Shown here piece by piece: positions 6,506 through 11,159 of a stretch of 11,159 nucleotides of DNA. Positions within the stretch are counted from its first letter, which is position 1, and every line of letters begins with the position of its first letter. The notes under the pieces were generated by a model. The model worked only from the letters and a program-made list of their open reading frames with translations. It had not been told where the DNA came from and searched no databases. The translations under genes and the position numbers were made by a program. The DNA lies in the NCBI GenBank assembly GCA_938004315.1, contig CALKWG010000377.1, positions 1-11,159 on the forward strand. The letters run 5' to 3'. Origin of the DNA: an uncultured Spirochaetaceae bacterium (GTDB lineage: Bacteria; Spirochaetota; Spirochaetia; Treponematales; UBA12059).

Positions 6506-7170
6506 GCCGGCGTTCCTGGCTGGCGGCCGTTCGCCTGAGTTCTCCGCTCCTACGGGGCGCACTCGCCGCGGCGGGAGGGCTTTGCAGTTGGGCCCTGGCC
6601 GGATGGGTGCAGCGCCCCCTGGCCGCCCTCAGCGGGCTCGTCGCCGTAGCCTTGGACGCCGGGAGCTACGCGGCCGCCTTCATGCGGACGGCGCCCGCCG
6701 CCTTGAGCGAGGAGGCGCTACGATGGGGCCTCATCGGGCTTTTCGCCCTGTTCCTTCGGCGGGCCCTGCCCGACGCAAGGAGGCGCGGGCGCGCGCTCTG
6801 GGGCATGGCCGCCCTGGCGGGCTGGTCCTTCGGCGCGGCGGAGAACCTGAGCTACTTCCTGGCCTTCCCCGACGCCGCCTCGTTTTGGCGCCTGCTCTAC
6901 GCGATGCCCGTGCACCTGAACGCCGCCGTGCTCTACGCCCTAGCCTGGGACCGGGCGGATACGGGCGAGGCCGCGGGCCCCGGCTGGGCCGCGCCTGCCT
7001 TGGGGCTGGCCTGGCACCTGGCCTTTAACGCCGCCGCGCTCGCCCTGCCCGTACGGGTCGCGGCCCCGGTCGGCGGCGCGTTCAACCTGATAGCCTTCGT
7101 GGCGCTCGCCTACGCGGCGGAGCGCAGACTGGTCATACGAGGTGTGTTCTATGGATACGACCGAGCTTGA
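6502..7170 (+). CDS. PrsW-like intramembrane metalloprotease
   Basis: A 222-residue polytopic membrane protein with about six hydrophobic segments. Four spaced motifs match the PrsW family (glutamic/zinc intramembrane proteases related to CAAX-processing CPBP proteins): SEEALRW with Glu70, Glu71 and Arg74; GWSFGAAENLSYF with Glu114 and Asn115; MPVHLNAAVLYAL with His138; and LAWHLAFNAAAL with His172 and Asn176. Order and spacing fit EExxR, FGxxEN, Hx(n)G-like and HxxxN. Bacillus PrsW cleaves an anti-sigma factor; here no anti-sigma or sigma gene is nearby, so the substrate may be another membrane protein, perhaps the single-pass or three-pass proteins of the same operon (inference). It overlaps the upstream gene by four bases and the downstream moxR by twenty. 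The family was called from motifs only; an inactive relative cannot be excluded. Confidence 0.72.
   Translation: MSRRSWLAAVRLSSPLLRGALAAAGGLCSWALAGWVQRPLAALSGLVAVALDAGSYAAAFMRTAPAALSEEALRWGLIGLFALFLRRALPDARRRGRALWGMAALAGWSFGAAENLSYFLAFPDAASFWRLLYAMPVHLNAAVLYALAWDRADTGEAAGPGWAAPALGLAWHLAFNAAALALPVRVAAPVGGAFNLIAFVALAYAAERRLVIRGVFYGYDRA
7139..7144 (+). promoter_or_regulatory. Ribosome-binding site setting the ATG start of moxR at 7151
   Basis: GAGGTG lies six bases before ATG 7151. A GTG at 7142, which would give the longest ORF, lies within this Shine-Dalgarno and is rejected as the start. Confidence 0.7.
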
Positions 7171-8188
7171 GCCCCGCCTCCGCGAGCTACGCTGCTGCTA
7201 CGGCGCCTATGCGACCGCCTTGGGAAGCCGCATAAAAGGCGCGGAGCGCTGCCTGGAGCGTCTTTTTATCGCCTTCCTCTGCGGCGGCAACGTACTCCTA
7301 GAAGGCGCGCCGGGCTTAGGCAAGACGAGCCTGGCCAAGGCCTGGTCCGAGTACCTGGGGCTGGCCTTCAGCCGTATCCAATTCACGCCCGACCTCATGC
7401 CCCTCGATATCATCGGTTCGAACCTGCTCGAGGAGGGGCCCGAGGGCCGGCGCTTCCGCTTCTACAAAGGCCCGATCTTCGCCAACGTAGTGCTCGGCGA
7501 CGAGATCAACCGGGCGACGCCTAAGACCCAATCGGCCTTCTTAGAGGCCATGGAGGAGGGTCGTATCAGCTTCCTCGGGGAGGCTTACGAGCTGCCGCGG
7601 CCTTTCATGGTGCTGGCGACGCAGAATCCCATCGAGCTCGAGGGAACCTATCCCCTGCCGGAGGCCCAGCTGGATCGCTTCTTCATGCGACTCAGCTTCT
7701 CCATGCCGGCGATGAACGAGCTCCTAGCCATCATGGAGCTGGCCGACCGCGAGGCGCCGGCGCTCGGCCGCCTCTCCGTCGATCCGGCCCGCCTGCGCTC
7801 GCTCTGGGCCGAGCTATCCAGGATCTACCCCGCCCCGGACGGGCTGAGGCCCTACGTGGCCAGGATAATCGAGGAGACCCACCCGGACCGCTCGTCATCT
7901 GCCTTGGTCAGGCGCTACGCGCGCTACGGCGCCTCGCCCCGGGCCGCGCTGGCCCTGGAGGCGGCCGCGAAGGCCCGCGCCGCCCTACGCGGCGCGCCGA
8001 ACGCCTCTTACGACGACGTCGACGAGCTCCTCGACGAAGTCTGCGCCCACCGCGTCATCACGAGCTTCGACGCCGACGCCGACGGCGTGGGTAGCGAGGC
8101 CGTGCTGGCCGAGGCCCTCGGCGCGGCCCGCCGAGAGTTCTCCCGTCCCGCCGCGCCGTCGCGCTCCGGGGAGGAAGGCCGCCTTTGA
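7151..8188 (+). CDS. moxR: MoxR family AAA+ ATPase
   Basis: A 345-residue cytoplasmic AAA+ ATPase, the usual MoxR size. Walker A is GAPGLGKTS (52-60) and Walker B is VVLGDEIN (113-120). The MoxR hallmarks follow: RATPKTQSAFLEAMEEG (121-137), sensor 1 ATQNP (156-160), and EAQLDRFFMR (171-180) carrying the arginine finger region. The C-terminal lid reads YGASPRAALAL, the canonical sensor-2 block of the family. MoxR proteins act as chaperone-like ATPases that remodel or metallate vWA-domain partners; the DUF58 and vWA genes directly downstream and the vWA gene upstream are its likely clients. It overlaps the PrsW-like gene by 20 bases and shares a four-base TTGA overlap with the DUF58 gene. The unusually Cys-rich N-terminus (RCCYGAY, GAERC, FLCGG) is not typical. 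Confidence 0.95.
   Translation: MDTTELEPRLRELRCCYGAYATALGSRIKGAERCLERLFIAFLCGGNVLLEGAPGLGKTSLAKAWSEYLGLAFSRIQFTPDLMPLDIIGSNLLEEGPEGRRFRFYKGPIFANVVLGDEINRATPKTQSAFLEAMEEGRISFLGEAYELPRPFMVLATQNPIELEGTYPLPEAQLDRFFMRLSFSMPAMNELLAIMELADREAPALGRLSVDPARLRSLWAELSRIYPAPDGLRPYVARIIEETHPDRSSSALVRRYARYGASPRAALALEAAAKARAALRGAPNASYDDVDELLDEVCAHRVITSFDADADGVGSEAVLAEALGAARREFSRPAAPSRSGEEGRL
8168..8178 (+). promoter_or_regulatory. Ribosome-binding site for a TTG start at 8185
   Basis: GGGGAGGAAGG lies at the end of moxR, six bases before TTG 8185, which overlaps the moxR stop as TTGA. The strong Shine-Dalgarno explains use of the rare start codon. Confidence 0.7.
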
Positions 8189-9027
8189 GCCTCGTCGACG
8201 CAGGCTGCTCGTCCCTGGCCGCCTCGTTCATGCGCCGCAACCTACGCGCCCCGCGCTCCGGTAGCGCGGGCGCCAGGCGGCCGCCGTTCAGGCGCAAGGG
8301 CTCGAGCTTCGACCTACGGAGCATCCGCGAGTACCAGTACTTCGACGACCCGCGCGCCATCGACTGGCGGCTCTACGGCCGCTGCGGCCGTGCCTACGTC
8401 AAGGAATACTATGAGGAGCTCGGCGAACGCGTCACCATCCTCCTCGATTCGTCGGCTAGCATGGCCTTGGCCGAGCGAGACGCCTGCCTGGCCATGGCCG
8501 CCTCGTTGGGCTACCTGGCCGCGGCGTTAGGCATAGGAGCCCTGTGCCGCTTCTTCGACGGCCACGGGCTGGGCCCGGGGGTAGCGCTCCATAGGAGCGC
8601 CGACTTGGCCGCCCTGGAGCGGCTGCTCGCCCGCTGGGAGCCGGCGGGCGGCTCTGGCTACGACCGCGCCTTAGCGGCGCTCGAGGCCCGCGGCGAGGCG
8701 CGCCGCGTCGTCCTGGTCTCCGACTTCCACGAAAATGTTTTCCGGTATCGGCCGGCAGCCGGATCGCTCCTATTCTTAATACGCGCGGCTTTGCCTTTGG
8801 CCGGCGAAGACGGCGAGCTCCTGGTCCGCGATCCCGAGTCGGGGGATGAGCGCTCCGAACCCTGGGACCGCGCTGCCCGGGAGGCTTGGCGAAGCGGCGA
8901 ACTCGCGCTGGATCGGCGCCTCTCGTCGCTCGGGCGCGGCGTCGCCTACCGGCGGCTCGATCCGGGCTCGGAGGCGGGCGTGCGGATAGGCCTGTATCGT
9001 GACTTCTTGGAGCTCCTCTATGCTTGA
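8185..9027 (+). CDS. DUF58 domain protein (vWA-like, MoxR partner)
   Basis: A 280-residue protein with the DUF58 signature: GSSFDLRSIREYQYFDD (39-55), RAIDWRLYGR (57-66), then YVKEYYEELGERVTILLD leading to the metal-site sequence D88-S-S90-A-S92. The later acidic residue is D180 in VSDFHEN. At the place of the usual vWA threonine (GGTD-x-x-AL) the sequence reads GGSGYDRAL, so Ser157 may take its role. No transmembrane segment is seen, so the protein is probably cytoplasmic and could link MoxR to the membrane vWA proteins; MoxR-DUF58 pairs are a conserved unit in many bacteria. It starts at TTG with a strong Shine-Dalgarno and a four-base overlap with moxR. Its stop lies inside the next gene, with an eight-base overlap. 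Confidence 0.9.
   Translation: MSLVDAGCSSLAASFMRRNLRAPRSGSAGARRPPFRRKGSSFDLRSIREYQYFDDPRAIDWRLYGRCGRAYVKEYYEELGERVTILLDSSASMALAERDACLAMAASLGYLAAALGIGALCRFFDGHGLGPGVALHRSADLAALERLLARWEPAGGSGYDRALAALEARGEARRVVLVSDFHENVFRYRPAAGSLLFLIRAALPLAGEDGELLVRDPESGDERSEPWDRAAREAWRSGELALDRRLSSLGRGVAYRRLDPGSEAGVRIGLYRDFLELLYA
9009..9012 (+). promoter_or_regulatory. Ribosome-binding site setting the ATG start at 9020
   Basis: GGAG stands seven bases before ATG 9020. The upstream GTG at 8999, which gives a longer ORF, has no comparable site and would add MTSWSSS ahead of the hydrophobic N-terminus. Confidence 0.65.
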
Positions 9028-10531
9028 GTTCGCCGCCTGGGCCGCCGCGCTCCTGGCGCCGGTCGCGGCGCTGGCCTTCGTGGCCCTGCGCCGTAAGCGC
9101 CGGGTCGTCTACCCGCATGGGCTCCTTCCCTCATCCGGGGCGTCCCGGCGCTCGGGGCCGCTCTTCCGGCGCCTGCGGGCCGGCTACGACACCGCCCTGG
9201 ACGCGGCGGCGGCGCTGGCCGCGTCGGCCTATCTAGCCTTGGCGCTCGTCGGCGCCCGGACGCCCGACGCGGCCGCCGAAGCCGAGCCGGACAGCGGACG
9301 CATCGCCTGGGTGATCGACTGCTCCGCCTCGATGCGCTGGGGGCGGCCGGGAGCCAGGCCCATCGACGCGGCCGCGCGGGAGGCCTTCGAGGCGACGCGC
9401 TCGGGTTCGCTAGCCGCGCTCTACCTCCTGAGCGCCGAGCGGGGAAGCGCTAAGCCGATCTTAAAGCGCGCCGACGCGCTTATCGAGCAGGCCTCGTCGC
9501 CGGAGGAGTTCACGGCGGCGCTCGAGTCATCGGAGCCTTTCCTAGGCGTCGACTACGCGCTGATCTCCGGCCCGAAGCTGAGGCGCTACGCGAGCGTCGT
9601 CCTATTCTGCGACGAGCTCGGGCCGGAGGCCCGCGGCTTTACGGCCATGGAGCTCGGCTGGCAAGAACTGAGGGCCCTCGTCCCATCCGCGATGCGTCCG
9701 GCGGGCGGCCCCTGGGCCGGGGGCTGGGGACGCGCGTCGTTCATCGCGTCGGGCAGCGCGGCGCCGGATAGCTTGAGCTTCATGGGAACGGACGGAATCT
9801 GGCGCCGGCTACCGCCGGAGGCCTGGCGTATCGAGCCGGATGAAGACCTTGTACGGGTATACCTCCGCGATCCGGGGCGCTACCGACTTAGCTGGGACGG
9901 CGGGGCGGTAGAATTCGAGCTGGCCGGCCTTGGGGCTCCCCAGCGGCCGCGCGCGCGAACGGCCCCGCAGCCCGATGACGACCCCTCGCCGGCGGAAAGG
10001 GCACGGCGCGTCGTCGCGGCTACCATAGCCCACTCGAGCGCCGGGCGCTCGGCCGGGCCGATCACGGCGGCGATCGCGGAAGGCGGGGGACACGGTCGTC
10101 GGGGCGTCCTGAGCCTCTCGCGCGCGGAGGCCGGCTACGACGGGCTGGTCATCGAGCCGGGAATGGCCAGGGGCGCCTTGGTAGCGGCGGGCTGGGACGT
10201 CCGGGCGGACCTGAGCCTGGGCGAGGCGGCCTTGGCCGACGGCGACGCCGCCCTGGCCGTCTGGACGGCATGGGAGGCCCGCGCCCTCGGCGCCGACCGG
10301 CAGCCCGCCGCGCGGCGCATGCGCTCGGACGGCGCGGCCGAAGCAGACTTCGTCGAGCTCGCGGCCATACCCCCCGAAGAATGGCGGCGCCCGACGCCAG
10401 GCGGCGTCATCCTAGGCCCCCCCGTAAAGAACGGAGCCGCCGCCGAGATGATCAAGCTAGCCCTTATCCTCGCGCTCGCCGCCCTCTACCTGACGAAACT
10501 CGCGATTCGGCGACGGTCGGCCGGCCTCTGA
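9020..10531 (+). CDS. BatA-like membrane vWA protein
   Basis: A 503-residue membrane protein with BatA/BatB-like topology: transmembrane segment 1 at about 3-23, a very basic loop (24-54, RRKRR, RRLR), segment 2 at about 59-78, a vWA domain from about 94, and a last segment at about 476-495 followed by a basic tail. By the positive-inside rule the vWA domain is periplasmic. The metal site reads D100-C-S102-A-S104, with D198 in VVLFCDE. The expected threonine block appears as FLGVDYALI (175-182), so the metal-binding Thr may be replaced by Val177. About 270 residues separate the vWA core from the last segment, longer than in typical BatA; this part is unassigned. It is the last gene of the operon; no BatB, TPR or BatD gene follows, and a convergent gene ends 12 bases downstream. 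Confidence 0.78.
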   Translation: MLEFAAWAAALLAPVAALAFVALRRKRRVVYPHGLLPSSGASRRSGPLFRRLRAGYDTALDAAAALAASAYLALALVGARTPDAAAEAEPDSGRIAWVIDCSASMRWGRPGARPIDAAAREAFEATRSGSLAALYLLSAERGSAKPILKRADALIEQASSPEEFTAALESSEPFLGVDYALISGPKLRRYASVVLFCDELGPEARGFTAMELGWQELRALVPSAMRPAGGPWAGGWGRASFIASGSAAPDSLSFMGTDGIWRRLPPEAWRIEPDEDLVRVYLRDPGRYRLSWDGGAVEFELAGLGAPQRPRARTAPQPDDDPSPAERARRVVAATIAHSSAGRSAGPITAAIAEGGGHGRRGVLSLSRAEAGYDGLVIEPGMARGALVAAGWDVRADLSLGEAALADGDAALAVWTAWEARALGADRQPAARRMRSDGAAEADFVELAAIPPEEWRRPTPGGVILGPPVKNGAAAEMIKLALILALAALYLTKLAIRRRSAGL

Positions 10532-10543
10532 GCGGCTCCCCGC

Positions 10544-11159
10544 CTAGCCTACCCGGCCGTTCCTGAAGCGCTCCACGAAGCCCAGCTTCATGGCCCTGAG
10601 CTCCTCGGTGATCGACACGCGGTAGACGTGCGGGTTGAGCATACGCAGGTAGGTATGGTCGAAGTGCGCGAGCTCGGCCTGCGCGCGCTCGCGTATGAGC
10701 GGCAGGGCCTCGGCCGGGCGCAGGCGCTTCCCGCCCGCCATCACGCGCGACATGAGGCGCTTGGGCTGGGAGCAGGGCGCTATGGCGAAGCGCCGCGGGT
10801 CGAGCGAGGGATGGTGGAAGGTGCGCGGGACACCGGCCTCGATCTTGTCGCCTTCGAGGGTCAGGACGTCGGCCACGGCCATGCCCGCGTCGTCGTAGAG
10901 CCTGTAGGCCTCCTTGACGCCGGGGTTGGTCATCTTGTCCGGGTTGTCGGAGAATTTCATGGTTGGGACGAGCTGGCCCCCGCGCTCCACGGCCGCCAGC
11001 TTGTAGACACCGGTGAACGAGGCCTCCGTGCCACCGGTAACGAGGTGGGTGCCCACGCCCCAGACGTCCACCGGGGCCCCCTCGGCCACGAGGCGGACGA
11101 TGATATCCTCGTCGAGCTCGTTGGATACGACGATGAAGGCGTCTGAAAGGCCGGCGCGA
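10544..11159 (-). CDS. pncB: Nicotinate phosphoribosyltransferase, C-terminal part
   Basis: The reading frame stays open to the window edge: 23 codons precede the GTG at 11089 and read ...SDAFIVVSNELDED..., so that GTG is not the start. The visible 204 residues are the C-terminal half of nicotinate phosphoribosyltransferase, which joins nicotinate to PRPP, with ATP hydrolysis, in the NAD salvage (Preiss-Handler) pathway. Family marks are IVVSNELDED, then DVWGVGTHLVTGG (the phosphate-binding GVGT turn), FTGVYKLAAV and PTMKFSDNPDKMTNPG. The active-site His that becomes phosphorylated lies in the missing N-terminal half. The stop TAG is at 10544-10546; it converges on the vWA operon with only 12 bases between stops and no visible hairpin. 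Confidence 0.93.
   Translation of the reverse strand, partial: RAGLSDAFIVVSNELDEDIIVRLVAEGAPVDVWGVGTHLVTGGTEASFTGVYKLAAVERGGQLVPTMKFSDNPDKMTNPGVKEAYRLYDDAGMAVADVLTLEGDKIEAGVPRTFHHPSLDPRRFAIAPCSQPKRLMSRVMAGGKRLRPAEALPLIRERAQAELAHFDHTYLRMLNPHVYRVSITEELRAMKLGFVERFRNGRVG

Noticed and set aside
6108..7028. Plus-strand 306-residue Arg/Pro/Ser-rich ORF in another frame
   Set aside because: It overlaps the ends of two genes with membrane segments and PrsW motifs, has no domain-like content and no junction with neighbours.
8456..9118. Minus-strand 220-residue ORF
   Set aside because: It is antisense to the DUF58 gene over its metal site and is Arg/Pro-rich with no recognisable motif.

Overview
The window is the end of a contig from a high-GC bacterium, and its first 211 bases are not genomic. 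Bases 146-211 match the reverse complement of an Illumina read-through (Read-2 adapter, 8-base index, P7 flow-cell oligo). They are preceded by a T12 run and about 130 bases of AT-rich noise. The genome begins at 212. Coding regions are very rich in G and C at third codon positions. A CheX-type chemotaxis phosphatase and an Aer/Bat-type MoxR-DUF58-vWA cluster would fit a high-GC spirochaete, but there is no rRNA or other firm marker, so that placement is tentative.

Layout: 213-353 (+) is the last 46 codons of a minimal nucleotidyltransferase (MNT antitoxin type), cut by the contig end. It converges on 403-1485 (-), an intact P1/DmpA-type aminopeptidase with all catalytic residues. A divergent gap leads to 1594-2490 (+), a GNAT-type acetyltransferase that looks like a tandem of one degenerate and one intact domain. 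The gap 2491-2627 between convergent genes carries two strong GC hairpins. cheX follows at 2628-3092 (-), and a 54-bp divergent intergenic region separates it from the main operon.

The main operon (3147-10531, +) has six genes with no intergenic space; every junction overlaps by 4 to 20 bases. Order: (1) a membrane-anchored vWA protein with a GATase1-like domain; (2) a three-helix membrane protein with a long disordered arm; (3) a polytopic protein with the motif set of PrsW-type intramembrane metalloproteases; (4) a MoxR AAA+ ATPase; (5) a soluble DUF58 vWA-like protein; (6) a BatA-like membrane vWA protein. Four of the six start codons are best placed later than the longest ORF, because good Shine-Dalgarno sequences and 4-base stop/start overlaps point to GTG, GTG, ATG and ATG; the DUF58 gene starts with TTG.

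Working model (inference): MoxR and the DUF58 protein form a cytoplasmic ATPase/adaptor pair acting on the two periplasmic vWA proteins, as proposed for MoxR/Bat systems in general. The PrsW-like protease and the disordered-arm protein would be membrane partners. BatB, BatC/TPR and BatD are absent; the operon ends 12 bases before the stop codon of a convergent nicotinate phosphoribosyltransferase gene (pncB) that runs off the right end of the window.
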